Below, piece after piece: positions 51,746 to 60,296 of a DNA stretch of 64,000 nucleotides (within the stretch, counting starts at the first letter, position 1; the number at the start of each line of letters is the position of its first letter). Made by a program: the position numbers and the translations under genes. The stretch comes from Clostridia bacterium (GTDB lineage: Bacteria; Bacillota; Clostridia; UBA1381), in NCBI GenBank assembly GCA_017551095.1, contig JAFZMQ010000011.1:25773-89772 (forward strand), in the 5' to 3' direction. Below the pieces are notes generated by a model. It saw only the letters and a list, made by a program, of their open reading frames with translations, was not told where the DNA came from and ran no database searches.

Positions 51746-53497
51746 ATGGCTTTTGACACACTTTGCGTAAAAAAGATGGTTTCGGAGCTTTTAGAAAAGC
51801 TTTCAGACGCCAGAATAGACAAGATTTATCAGCCCGAAAAAGACGAGCTTCTTTTTGCTGTACGCACAAAAACCGAAACCCTGCATCTTGTTCTTTCCGC
51901 AAGTGCAAACAATGCCAGAATTCACTTTACAGATAAGCTAAAAGAAAATCCGCTCACTGCCCCAATGTTTTGTATGCTGCTTCGAAAGCATCTTACAGGC
52001 GGCAGGATTACTGCTATTATTCAGCCTGAATATGAGCGTATTATCGAATTTGAAATTGAAACACGGAACGAGCTTGGCGACCTTACAAAAAAGCATCTTA
52101 TTGTAGAAATTACGGGCAGAAATTCCAACATCATTCTTACAAATGCAGATTACAAAATAATAGACTCAATAAAGCGTGTGGATTTTACACAGAGCTCCGT
52201 CAGGCAAATTTTGCCGAATTTACAGTATCTGCTGCCGCCAAAGCAGGACAAAATCCCGATTTTATCCGACAAAATTGGAAGTATTGTCTTTGACTTTTCA
52301 GCCGAAGGTAAAAAGCCCGAAAATGTCATAATGGACGCTGTTTCAGGAATAAGTCCGCTTACGGCAAGGGAAATTGTTTTTAGTGTTTTAGGGACAAACT
52401 CCCTGCTTTTAAGTGAGATTTCCGAAGAAAATAAGCAAAAACTAACGGATTTTGTCAGGAATTTTGCAAAAAATACCGATTTTGCTCCCTGTATTCTTTT
52501 TGACGGGAGCGGGAAACCTGCCGAGTTTTCGGCAATAGCCATTTTTCAGTATGGGAAAAGCTATGACACGGTTTTTTACAATTCCATGAGCGAAGTAATT
52601 GATGTTTTTTACCGTCGTCGTGACGAACTTGACAGAATACGGCAGAAAAGCTCGGCAATCACTAAACTTTTAAAAAACAATATCGAGCGGTGTGCGAAAA
52701 AGCTTTCAATTCAGCAGAAAACCTTAAAAGATGCCGAAAACAAGGAAAAATACAAGATTTACGGCGATTTGGTTACCGCAAACATATATAAAATTTCAAA
52801 AGGCGATACCGCGGTTATTTTGGAAAACTATTACGAGGACGGAAGTCCTTCGGTAAAAATAGAGCTTATGTCCAACCTTTCGCCATCGCAGAATGCACAG
52901 CGTTATTATAAACTGTATTCTAAACTTAAAAATGCAGAAATTGAGGTCAAAAGGCAAATTGATACTACCCTTTCCGATTTGGAATATTTTGAAAGCACCC
53001 TTGCTCTTACCGAGAATTTAACTTCGGAAGCGGATATAAACGCCGTAAAGTCCGAGCTTTCCGAGCTTGGATACATTAAGCGGCAAAAATCTGCTAAACG
53101 CCAGAAAACTGTTCAGGCAAAGCCGCTTCATTTTGTTTCGAGCGACGGTTTTGACATTTATGTCGGCAAGAATAATACTCAAAATGACTATCTTACGCTG
53201 AAATTTGCAAATTCTGCGGATTTATGGTTTCATACCAAGCAAATTCACGGCTCACACACGGTTATTAAATTGGGCGTCGAAAAGAATATCCCCGACAGAA
53301 CGGTTTTGGAGGCGGCACAGCTTTCTGCTTATTATTCAAAAGCACGGGAGTCGTCGCAAGTGCCCGTTGATTACACGCAAATCAAAAATGTCAAAAAGCC
53401 TAACGGTGCTAAGCCCGGTATGGTTATTTACGACAATTATAACACGCTTTATGTGACGCCAAAAAGTCCCGAAGAACTCGGTTTAATCACATCTTAA
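51746..53497 (+). CDS. rqcH: Ribosome quality-control protein RqcH (NFACT family)
   Basis: 583 residues from the ATG at 51746 (GAGGTG upstream); the 13 residues before it are not supported. NFACT-N domain from residue 1, a helix-hairpin-helix region, a coiled coil at ~300–430 and NFACT-R from ~465 (DGFDIYVGKNNTQNDYLTLKFANSADLWFHTKQIHGSH). It binds 50S subunits carrying stalled chains and adds alanine tails. The catalytically important Asp97-Arg98 pair of Bacillus RqcH reads Glu97-Arg98 here (QPEYERIIEF), a conservative change at the same number. Confidence 0.93.
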   Translation: MAFDTLCVKKMVSELLEKLSDARIDKIYQPEKDELLFAVRTKTETLHLVLSASANNARIHFTDKLKENPLTAPMFCMLLRKHLTGGRITAIIQPEYERIIEFEIETRNELGDLTKKHLIVEITGRNSNIILTNADYKIIDSIKRVDFTQSSVRQILPNLQYLLPPKQDKIPILSDKIGSIVFDFSAEGKKPENVIMDAVSGISPLTAREIVFSVLGTNSLLLSEISEENKQKLTDFVRNFAKNTDFAPCILFDGSGKPAEFSAIAIFQYGKSYDTVFYNSMSEVIDVFYRRRDELDRIRQKSSAITKLLKNNIERCAKKLSIQQKTLKDAENKEKYKIYGDLVTANIYKISKGDTAVILENYYEDGSPSVKIELMSNLSPSQNAQRYYKLYSKLKNAEIEVKRQIDTTLSDLEYFESTLALTENLTSEADINAVKSELSELGYIKRQKSAKRQKTVQAKPLHFVSSDGFDIYVGKNNTQNDYLTLKFANSADLWFHTKQIHGSHTVIKLGVEKNIPDRTVLEAAQLSAYYSKARESSQVPVDYTQIKNVKKPNGAKPGMVIYDNYNTLYVTPKSPEELGLITS

Positions 53498-53500
53498 CAC

Positions 53501-53530
53501 AAAAACAGCAGGATAAATCCTGCTGTTTTT
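53501..53530. terminator. Bidirectional terminator between rqcH and clpX
   Basis: AAAAACAGCAGGA (53501–53513) pairs perfectly with 53518–53530 around TAAA. The right arm touches the clpX stop codon. Confidence 0.9.
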
Positions 53531-54761
53531 AGCTTACTTTTTCTCTTATAATCTCAGGCTCTTTGCCGTCTGTAATACAGTCTTTATGGATTACGCACTG
53601 CTTTACATCAGGCTCTGACGGGACATTAAACATCATCTCGGTCATAGTTTCCTCGATAATTGAACGAAGTCCTCTTGCACCTGTATTTCGTTTCAAAGCC
53701 ATATCGGCAATAGCTTCAACCGCACCTTTGTCGAATGTCAGCTTTACATTATCCATTTTTAGCAGCGACTGATACTGCTTTATAAGAGCATTTTTAGGCT
53801 CTGTCAAAATCTTTATAAGTGCCTTCCTGTCAAGCTTTTCAAGTTTGGCAACTATCGGAAGTCTGCCTATAAATTCAGGTATCAAGCCGAATTTTAAGAA
53901 ATCCTGCGGTGTTACCTGCTTTAAAAGCTTTGACACATCCGCCTCATGCTTACTTTCGATTTCAGCACCGAAACCAAGGCTCTTTTTGCCCACGCGGTCT
54001 GCGATAATTTTTTCCAAACCGTCAAAAGCACCGCCGCAGATGAACAAAATATTTGTAGTGTCAATCTGGATAAATTCCTGATGCGGATGCTTTCTTCCGC
54101 CCGTTGGCGGAACAGATGCAACAGTGCCCTCTAAAACCTTTAAAAGCGTCTGCTGAACACCCTCACCGCTGACATCTCTTGTGATTGAAACATTTTCGCC
54201 TTTTCTTGCGATTTTATCAATTTCATCAATATAAATTATACCCTTTTCCGCAGCCTCAATATCATAATCAGCCGCCTGAATGAGCTTTAAAAGTATATTT
54301 TCTACATCCTCGCCGACATAACCTGCCTCGGTCAGCGTTGTTGCGTCAGAAATCGCAAAAGGTACATTTAAAATCCTTGCGAGATTTTGCACCAAAAATG
54401 TTTTTCCCGAGCCTGTCGGTCCTACCATTAAAATATTGCTTTTTTGGAGCTCAACATCATTATCATCACCACTTGCAATACGCTTATAATGGTTATATAC
54501 CGCAACGGACAGGATTTTTTTTGCGTCCTCCTGACCTATTACATATTGGTCTAAAATCTCTTTGATTTCCTTAGGTTTTGGAAGCTCGTCGCCCTTTTCA
54601 AATTTTTTGACATCATATTTGCCTTCCAAAACATATTCGCACTGTTTTATGCACTCATTACATATATAGACGCCGGGACCTGATATTAAGGTGTCAACTT
54701 CCGACTCGCTCTTTCCGCAAAAAGAGCAGCGGAATTCTTTTTTTTCATTGGATTTTGCCAT
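53529..54761 (-). CDS. clpX: ClpX ATPase subunit
   Basis: 410 residues. Zinc-binding domain [17 protein letters not shown]…CNECIKQC, Walker [12 protein letters not shown], Walker [22 protein letters not shown] (pore loop) and the C-terminal sensor region [13 protein letters not shown]. It unfolds substrates for ClpP, whose gene is 14 bases upstream. Confidence 0.97.
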   Translation of the reverse strand: MAKSNEKKEFRCSFCGKSESEVDTLISGPGVYICNECIKQCEYVLEGKYDVKKFEKGDELPKPKEIKEILDQYVIGQEDAKKILSVAVYNHYKRIASGDDNDVELQKSNILMVGPTGSGKTFLVQNLARILNVPFAISDATTLTEAGYVGEDVENILLKLIQAADYDIEAAEKGIIYIDEIDKIARKGENVSITRDVSGEGVQQTLLKVLEGTVASVPPTGGRKHPHQEFIQIDTTNILFICGGAFDGLEKIIADRVGKKSLGFGAEIESKHEADVSKLLKQVTPQDFLKFGLIPEFIGRLPIVAKLEKLDRKALIKILTEPKNALIKQYQSLLKMDNVKLTFDKGAVEAIADMALKRNTGARGLRSIIEETMTEMMFNVPSEPDVKQCVIHKDCITDGKEPEIIREKVS

Positions 54762-54775
54762 TATATTCCCCTTTA

Positions 54776-55363
54776 TTATTTACGGTTTGCAATAACTTCG
54801 TCAATCAGTCCATATGCCTTTGCCGCATCCGCCGACATAAAGTTATCCCTTTCGGTATCCGCCATAATTACATCAAGCGGCTGACCTGTGCGTTCAGCTA
54901 AAATCTCATTTAAGTGCTTTTTGATGCCGACAATATGCTCGGCGTGTATCTGAATATCGGTTGCCTGACCTTGAAGTCCGCCTAAAAGCGGTTGATGAAT
55001 CATAATTTCGCTATTTGGAAGTGCAAATCTTTTGCCCTTTGTTCCGGCACATAGCAAAAATGCACCCATACTTGCCGCCATACCCACACAAATTGTGGAT
55101 ACATCACATTTTATATACTGCATTGTATCGTAGATTGCCATTCCTGCCGAGATTGAGCCGCCGGGGCTATTGATATAAAGCTGGATATCTTTATCGGGGT
55201 CCTTAGCTTCCAAAAATAGCATTTGTGCGACAATAAGACTTGCCGATGCATCGGTTACTTCTTCGCCTAAAAATATAATTCTATCCTCTAAAAGCCTTGA
55301 AAAAATGTCGTAGCTTCTTTCTCCTCTGCCCGTTTGCTCGATTACCATTGGTACTAAGCTCAT
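54776..55363 (-). CDS. clpP: ClpP protease subunit
   Basis: 195 residues. Catalytic Ser98 ([11 protein letters not shown]), His123 (MIHQPLGG-type, here MIHQPLLGG) and Asp173 (DTERDNF). It forms the 14-mer protease chamber. Ordered tig–clpP–clpX as in many Clostridia. A tiny hairpin (CCGTTTGCGAAACGG) lies between tig and clpP. Confidence 0.97.
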   Translation of the reverse strand: MSLVPMVIEQTGRGERSYDIFSRLLEDRIIFLGEEVTDASASLIVAQMLFLEAKDPDKDIQLYINSPGGSISAGMAIYDTMQYIKCDVSTICVGMAASMGAFLLCAGTKGKRFALPNSEIMIHQPLLGGLQGQATDIQIHAEHIVGIKKHLNEILAERTGQPLDVIMADTERDNFMSADAAKAYGLIDEVIANRK

Positions 55364-55392
55364 AAAATCATTCCTTTCCGTTTGCGAAACGG

Positions 55393-56727
55393 TTATTTAT
55401 CCTCTTTTTTAGCCGTTTCCGTTGTCTTTTTTGCTCTTGGCTTTGTGATTTTAGCCTTATTTACAAGCATATCTATAACCTTGTTCATAGAAATTTCTTC
55501 TTTAAGGTTTTCGATATCGTTTTCCTTCATAAGTTCCTTTAACTTATCTGCTTCCATATTGTACTGTTTAGCCATTTCACAGATTTTGTCGTTTACTTCT
55601 TCATCTGTTACATCAATATTTTCAGCTTTTGAAATTGCCTCTAAAACAAGCGTTGTTTTAAGCTGCTTTTCGGCCTGAGGCTTGAAGCTTTCCTTCATCT
55701 GTTCAATGGTAGAACCCGTATATTGCATATATTGATTGATATCAAGTCCCTGATATTGAAGTCTTTGTGCAAAGTCATCAACCATTCTTTCGCACTGTTC
55801 TGAAATCATAGCATCGGGAATATCAACCTTAGCATTTGCTACTGCCGCATCAACGACTGCATTTTCCGTTTCCCTTTTAACTCTTTCTTCGGCAGATTTT
55901 GTAAGACGCTCTTTTATGCTGTTTTTATATTCTTCCAAAGTGTCAAATTCGCTGACCTCCGACGCAAAATCGTCATTGATTTCAGGCAATTCCTTAACCT
56001 TGTTTTCGTGAATTTTTACTTTGAACAAAGCATCTTTTCCTGCAAGATTTTCAGCGTGGTATTCTTTTGGGAATGTTACATTTACGTCAACTTCATCTCC
56101 TGCTTTTTTGCCAACAAGCTGGTCTTCAAATCCGGGGATAAATGTATTTGAACCGATTTCAAGGTCGTAGTTTTCGCCCTTTCCGCCTTCGAACTCAACG
56201 CCGTCAACACTACCTAAAAAGTCGATTGTTACGATATTTCCCTTTTTGATTTTCTTGTTATCGGCAGGTACTAAGCGGGCATTTTTCTCCTGTGTAGCCT
56301 TGATTTCCTTTTCAACATCTGCATCAGATACATTTTCCTCAATCTTCTTCACTTTTACGCCTATGTATTCGCCAAGTTCTACTTCGGGTTTTGTAGTAAC
56401 GAGTGCAGTAAATACAACAGGCTCACCCTTTTTGATTTCTTCTACATCAAATTCGGGACGGGCAGCTGCCTCAACTCCTGCCTCTTTTACGGCAGCCTCG
56501 TATGCATCGGGAAGTACATCATTTACGGCATCATCATAGAACACCGCCTCTGTGTAATACTTCTCGATTACACTCTTTGGCACTTTACCCTTTCTGAACC
56601 CTGGGACACTATATTTTTTAGCGTTCTTTGCATAAGCCTTATTTATTGCTTTTGCAAAATCCTCGCTTGAAACCTCAAAGGTCAATTTTACAAGATTTTT
56701 TTCAACCTGTTCTGATTTAACAGCCAT
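55393..56727 (-). CDS. tig: Trigger factor
   Basis: 444 residues. N-terminal ribosome-binding loop with [16 protein letters not shown], the FKBP-like PPIase domain (~155–240, [31 protein letters not shown] with related spacing) and a helical C-terminal domain. The C-terminus is Lys/Thr/Glu-rich. It chaperones nascent chains. Own promoter; a small hairpin precedes the start. Confidence 0.96.
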   Translation of the reverse strand: MAVKSEQVEKNLVKLTFEVSSEDFAKAINKAYAKNAKKYSVPGFRKGKVPKSVIEKYYTEAVFYDDAVNDVLPDAYEAAVKEAGVEAAARPEFDVEEIKKGEPVVFTALVTTKPEVELGEYIGVKVKKIEENVSDADVEKEIKATQEKNARLVPADNKKIKKGNIVTIDFLGSVDGVEFEGGKGENYDLEIGSNTFIPGFEDQLVGKKAGDEVDVNVTFPKEYHAENLAGKDALFKVKIHENKVKELPEINDDFASEVSEFDTLEEYKNSIKERLTKSAEERVKRETENAVVDAAVANAKVDIPDAMISEQCERMVDDFAQRLQYQGLDINQYMQYTGSTIEQMKESFKPQAEKQLKTTLVLEAISKAENIDVTDEEVNDKICEMAKQYNMEADKLKELMKENDIENLKEEISMNKVIDMLVNKAKITKPRAKKTTETAKKEDK

Positions 56728-56755
56728 TGTATTAAATCCTCCTCATCATTTTGTA

Positions 56756-56771
56756 TGCACAAAAATGTGCA
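56756..56771 (-). promoter_or_regulatory. Hairpin in the tig leader
   Basis: TGCACA and TGTGCA (56756–56761 and 56766–56771) form a 6-bp inverted repeat between the tig promoter and its ribosome binding site. It is not CIRCE. Function unknown. Confidence 0.35.
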
Positions 56772-56786
56772 AATTATATCTAAAAT

Positions 56787-56814
56787 ATTATATCACAAAA
56801 ATATTAAATTTCAA
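56787..56814 (-). promoter_or_regulatory. Sigma-A promoter of tig–clpP–clpX
   Basis: Minus strand: TTGAAA (56814–56809), 16 bases, TATAAT (56792–56787). Confidence 0.6.
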
Positions 56815-56854
56815 GTTAATTTATATATTTTATTAAAAAGTGCCAAAATAAGCC

Positions 56855-57550
56855 CTAATCTGCTATTTTCACGGGTACAAATTGACGATAATCCGCCGAA
56901 ACAAGAGAATACTCCGTACCGTTTAAATCGCCTTCAAAAGCATTTTTTATGCCCGAAGAATGAATATGCCCGTAAATCGATTTTTTAACATTATACCGTT
57001 TAAAAAGCTCTGTGAATTCATTTTCGTATAAATCCCGCATGATAGGCGGAAAATGCATAAAAACAAATATTTTCTCAGGATTTTGTGCAGATTTTAAAGA
57101 CATTTCAAGTCTTAAAATTTCACGGGCGTAAATTTTTAAATCCTCATCACTGCCCTTTAACTGCGGAAGCGTCCAGCCCCGACTGCCACAAATCGAAATA
57201 TCTTTATACAAAAAAGAATTGTTCTGCAAAAATTCAATGTCCAAAAAGCTGTTATCCGCCAAAAATTCCTTTAATTTGTTGAGCGTTCCCCACCAATAAT
57301 CGTGATTGCCCTTTAACATAATTTTTTTGCCGTTTAATTTATTTAAGAATTCAAAATCCTTTTTGCTTTCCTCCAAGTATGTCGCCCATGAAAAATCACC
57401 CGCCAAAACAACGGTATCCTCTTTGGATACCGTATTTTGCCAATTTTCTTCAAGACGGCTTACATAGTTTTCCCAGCTCTTTCCAAAAATATTCATCGGT
57501 TTATCAATACCGAGAGGAAGATGCAGGTCGGCAATAGCATAAAGTGCCAT
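56855..57550 (-). CDS. Calcineurin-like metallophosphoesterase
   Basis: 231 residues, whole-length phosphoesterase: IADLHLPL (Asp8, His10), GDFSWATY (Asp), KGNHDYWW (Asn-His), FMHFPP (His) and YGHIHSSG (two His). These give the usual dinuclear metal site. It matches the YkuE/Rv-type family of cytosolic phosphoesterases. Substrate unknown. It stands alone. Confidence 0.85.
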   Translation of the reverse strand: MALYAIADLHLPLGIDKPMNIFGKSWENYVSRLEENWQNTVSKEDTVVLAGDFSWATYLEESKKDFEFLNKLNGKKIMLKGNHDYWWGTLNKLKEFLADNSFLDIEFLQNNSFLYKDISICGSRGWTLPQLKGSDEDLKIYAREILRLEMSLKSAQNPEKIFVFMHFPPIMRDLYENEFTELFKRYNVKKSIYGHIHSSGIKNAFEGDLNGTEYSLVSADYRQFVPVKIAD

Positions 57551-57573
57551 AGATTTCTCCTTAGAAATGGAAC

Positions 57574-57600
57574 AAAAGGGTGAGGCAATCCCACCCTTTT
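57574..57600 (-). terminator. Terminator after putP
   Basis: AAAAGGGTG (57574–57582) pairs with 57592–57600. On the minus strand it is followed by TTTT only, so it is of moderate strength. Confidence 0.6.
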
Positions 57601-57617
57601 ATCAAATTAAATTTGAA

Positions 57618-59147
57618 TTACTTATTAACCGTTTCAAATTCCTTCACAATTTCCTGTGACGGTTTTTTGTCCAAAAGACTAACAATTACAATAAATATCG
57701 CTGCAATAATAAATGCAGGTAAAAGCTCATATATAGCGAATACGCCGCCAATTTTTGCTATTACAAATTTCCAGATAAATACCATAGCTCCGCCCGAAAT
57801 CATACCTGCCAAAGCTCCCCACTTTGTCGTTCTCTTCCAGAACAGTGAAAGAATCATAACAGGTCCGAAAGCAGCACCGAATCCTGCCCATGCAAATGAT
57901 ACTACACGGAACACCGAGCTATTTGGATTACTTGCCAAAAATGCTGCAATAATCGCAATTACTATAACAGATGCACGAGCTATAACCATAGCTGTTTTGT
58001 CTGAGAGTTTAACTTTAAAGGTATTTATTGCAAGGTCACGGGTGATACTTGAAGATGCCGCAATAAGCTGTGAATCGGCCGTTGACATTGTGGATGCAAG
58101 TATTCCTGCCAAGAAAATTCCTCCGACTAATGCAGGGATATAACCGGTTTTTGCGATGAATGCCGCAATATCTACCAAAACAGTTTCAGCCGCTGAGCTG
58201 CTATCGTAGGTTTGGATTACTCCTGCTTTCATAAGGCTATATCCAACAACACCTATCAAAACTGCGATTGTCATTGAAATAACAACCCAAACACTTGCTA
58301 TTCTTCTTGATGTTTTAAGCTTTTTAGCGTCGTCGATTGCCATAAATCTTAAAAGTACATGCGGCATACCAAAGTATCCCAATCCCCATGCAAGAGTTGT
58401 TGCAATCGGGAAACCGCCGTAGCTTCCTGTTGTGCCTGACGCAACATCAAAGCCCTTTGTTATATCAAGGTATCCGTCCAAGCTCTTTACATTAGCAAAA
58501 ACATTGCCGAATCCGCCGATTATGCCCTCGCCTATTCCCAATGCCGTTAAAAGCGCAAAGGTCATTACAATACTTTGAATAAAGTCGGTTGTTGACGCTG
58601 CCAAAAATCCGCCGAGTGTGCAATAAAGCACGATTACGACAGCACTTATTAACATAGCCGTCATATAATCCATAGCGAAAATATTTGAGAAAAGCTTACC
58701 GCATGCGGAAAAGCCCGATGCTGTATAAGGTATAAAGAATATGATAATAACAAGTGCCGCAATAGCTGCAAGAATGTTTTTATCATCTTTAAATCTCTTT
58801 GAGAAAAATTCAGGAAGCGTTACCGCACCGATTTTTTCGGTATAGTTTCTTAATCTCTTAGCCACAAAAAGCCAATTTAGATAAGTACCAACCGCTAAGC
58901 CGATTGCAGTCCATGTAGCCTCTGCAAGACCTGTCATAAGTGCCACGCCGGGAAGTCCCATCAAGAGCCACGCACTCATATCGGAAGCCTCAGCACTCAT
59001 TGCCGTAACGACAGGACCTAACTTTCTGCCTCCCAGGTAAAAATCATCTGTTGTTTTGTTTTGTTTTGAACATCTTATTCCTACATAAATCATCATTGCC
59101 ATATAAAGCACAATGGCAACAACCATAACCCACATTGTAGATGTCAT
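57618..59147 (-). CDS. putP: Sodium:solute symporter, PutP (proline) type
   Basis: 509 residues with about 13 hydrophobic helices. SSS-family blocks: FYLGGRKLGPVVTAMSAEASDMSAWLLMGLPG, YLNWLFVAKRLRNYT, LPEFFSKRF, LILAGILASTMSTADSQL (sodium-site Ser/Thr) and GFGAAFGP. Best match by eye is proline:Na+ symporter. Ribosome binding site GGGGGAA. An operator-like inverted repeat abuts its -35, and a TetR gene lies immediately upstream on the same strand, so substrate-controlled repression is likely but inferred. Confidence 0.9.
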   Translation of the reverse strand: MTSTMWVMVVAIVLYMAMMIYVGIRCSKQNKTTDDFYLGGRKLGPVVTAMSAEASDMSAWLLMGLPGVALMTGLAEATWTAIGLAVGTYLNWLFVAKRLRNYTEKIGAVTLPEFFSKRFKDDKNILAAIAALVIIIFFIPYTASGFSACGKLFSNIFAMDYMTAMLISAVVIVLYCTLGGFLAASTTDFIQSIVMTFALLTALGIGEGIIGGFGNVFANVKSLDGYLDITKGFDVASGTTGSYGGFPIATTLAWGLGYFGMPHVLLRFMAIDDAKKLKTSRRIASVWVVISMTIAVLIGVVGYSLMKAGVIQTYDSSSAAETVLVDIAAFIAKTGYIPALVGGIFLAGILASTMSTADSQLIAASSSITRDLAINTFKVKLSDKTAMVIARASVIVIAIIAAFLASNPNSSVFRVVSFAWAGFGAAFGPVMILSLFWKRTTKWGALAGMISGGAMVFIWKFVIAKIGGVFAIYELLPAFIIAAIFIVIVSLLDKKPSQEIVKEFETVNK

Positions 59148-59180
59148 AAAATATTCCCCCTTCGTTTCATTATGCGACAG

Positions 59181-59209
59181 ATTTTAGCATACTTTTTTTA
59201 ATATTACAA
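59181..59209 (-). promoter_or_regulatory. Sigma-A promoter of putP
   Basis: Minus strand: TTGTAA (59209–59204), 17 bases, TAAAAT (59186–59181). Confidence 0.6.
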
Positions 59210-59239
59210 TACAAACTAAAGTATAGAATTAAGTTTGTA
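59210..59239. promoter_or_regulatory. Inverted repeat abutting the putP -35 box
   Basis: TACAAACT (59210–59217) and AGTTTGTA (59232–59239) form an 8-bp inverted repeat. A second pair, TTTAGCATA (59183–59191) and TATGCTAAA (59255–59263), encloses it symmetrically. Possible operator for the neighbouring TetR protein. Confidence 0.45.
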
Positions 59240-59332
59240 CTTTTATATGCAAAATATGCTAAACTTAACTAATTTGCTTGATTTTTAGGCTGTACTATTT
59301 TTGATATTCAAATTCAAACTAAAAATAAATTT

Positions 59333-59917
59333 CTATTTTTTTAGATGATTTAATAAAAGCGGCATCATTTTTTGCGAGTAATTTTTTAATGAATATTCCC
59401 CATTGCAAAGACACCAATCGTAAAGTAACGCCCGTTCCAAAAGTGCGTATTCCTTAACAATATCGTTAACACTTTCCTCTTTGGTCAGCTCGTCCCGTTT
59501 TTGTCCCTCTATTACAATTTTACGCAAAAATTTATAGTAAACTCTGTTATGGTCCAAGAGATGCTTTTCGCCTGATGTAATAAGCTGCGACGAATAAAGC
59601 TGTGCCAAAAGGTCAATGGAAATAGTGTTTTCTATCATATCAAAAAGCTCTCTGTTTATTTGTATTAAAATGTCAAAGCAATTTTGATTCCAATCGAGAT
59701 TTTCCGCAATTTCCTCATATTTTTCGTCAAAAACATAGGAAAGCGAGCTTAAAAGTGCATCTTTACTGTCAAAATAATGATAAAATGAGCCTCTTGACGT
59801 GCAGGATTCCTCAACTATTTCGTCAATCGTAGTATTCTCATAGCCCTGTTCATAAAATAGCTTCCATGCAGCTGAAACTATTCTCTTTTTTGTGAGGTTT
59901 GAACTTTTTTTACCCAT
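59333..59917 (-). CDS. TetR/AcrR-family regulator
   Basis: 194 residues. N-terminal helix-turn-helix: RIVSAAWKLFYEQGYENTTIDEIVEESCTSRGSFYHYFDSKDALL is the TetR signature. C-terminal ligand domain not recognisable. Starts behind AAGGAAG with its own promoter. Located 185 bases upstream of putP on the same strand, so putP is a likely target. Confidence 0.9.
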   Translation of the reverse strand: MGKKSSNLTKKRIVSAAWKLFYEQGYENTTIDEIVEESCTSRGSFYHYFDSKDALLSSLSYVFDEKYEEIAENLDWNQNCFDILIQINRELFDMIENTISIDLLAQLYSSQLITSGEKHLLDHNRVYYKFLRKIVIEGQKRDELTKEESVNDIVKEYALLERALLYDWCLCNGEYSLKNYSQKMMPLLLNHLKK

Positions 59918-59947
59918 AAAATTCTTCCTTTACATTTAATTATGTAG

Positions 59948-59976
59948 ATTATACAGTATTTTACAAAAAAAATCAA
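59948..59976 (-). promoter_or_regulatory. Sigma-A promoter of the TetR gene
   Basis: Minus strand: TTGATT (59976–59971), 17 bases, TATAAT (59953–59948). It is back to back with the aromatic operon promoter. Confidence 0.6.
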
Positions 59977-60009
59977 TATGAGGAAAAGAAAGTTTTTTCT
60001 TTATTACTA

Positions 60010-60038
60010 TTGACTTTTTTTATAAACAATTATATAAT
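60010..60038 (+). promoter_or_regulatory. Sigma-A promoter of the aromatic operon
   Basis: TTGACT (60010–60015), 17 bases, TATAAT (60033–60038); start predicted near 60045, about 23 bases before the leader peptide ATG. Confidence 0.75.
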
Positions 60039-60067
60039 GTAGAAAATTTTGAAAGCGGGATAGGATT

Positions 60068-60214
60068 ATGAAAAGCACGGTGATTTCCGACAACAGAATA
60101 TTGTCATCTTCCGATGCCAATGCAAAGACATCCTATTTTTCGTATGTAATGCGATTTTTTTCGTATTACTTTTTTTATTTTAGATTTATGTTTTCTCCTG
60201 TAAAGGAATTCTGA
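60068..60214 (+). CDS. Phe/Tyr-rich leader peptide of the pheA–aro operon
   Basis: 48 codons, ATG at 60068 after GGGATAGGA, stop TGA at 60212–60214. Residues 23–42 (YFSYVMRFFSYYFFYFRFMF) contain 8 Phe and 5 Tyr in 20 positions; the whole peptide has 9 Phe. The next genes make phenylalanine and its precursors. This is the expected composition of a ribosome-stalling attenuator peptide. Codons 44–47 lie inside the 5' arm of the antiterminator (60197–60208), so the ribosome's position decides the RNA fold. ATAGGAT (60060–60066) around its ribosome binding site could pair with ATCCTAT (60130–60136). Confidence 0.8.
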   Translation: MKSTVISDNRILSSSDANAKTSYFSYVMRFFSYYFFYFRFMFSPVKEF

Positions 60215-60273
60215 TTTTTTAGTCAGTTATATCCGTACATTATGCGGTTTCCTTTACGGGAAGCCGCTTTTTA
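60197..60273 (+). promoter_or_regulatory. Attenuator: mutually exclusive antiterminator and terminator
   Basis: Antiterminator: 60197–60208 pairs with 60249–60260 over 12 bp (one G-U). Terminator: 60244–60252 pairs with 60259–60267 over 9 bp, followed by TTTTTA. The two share 60249–60260 and exclude each other. A ribosome stalled in the Phe/Tyr stretch leaves 60197–60208 free, which allows the antiterminator; one at the stop codon covers it, which allows termination. No T-box sequence (AGGGTGGnACCGCG) is visible. Confidence 0.8.
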
Positions 60274-60296
60274 TATTTTATAAAGAGGTGTTTATT

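Noticed and set aside
60040..60296. T-box riboswitch upstream of pheA
   Set aside because: No T-box core sequence or Stem I features are visible; the leader contains a reading frame and attenuator hairpins instead.
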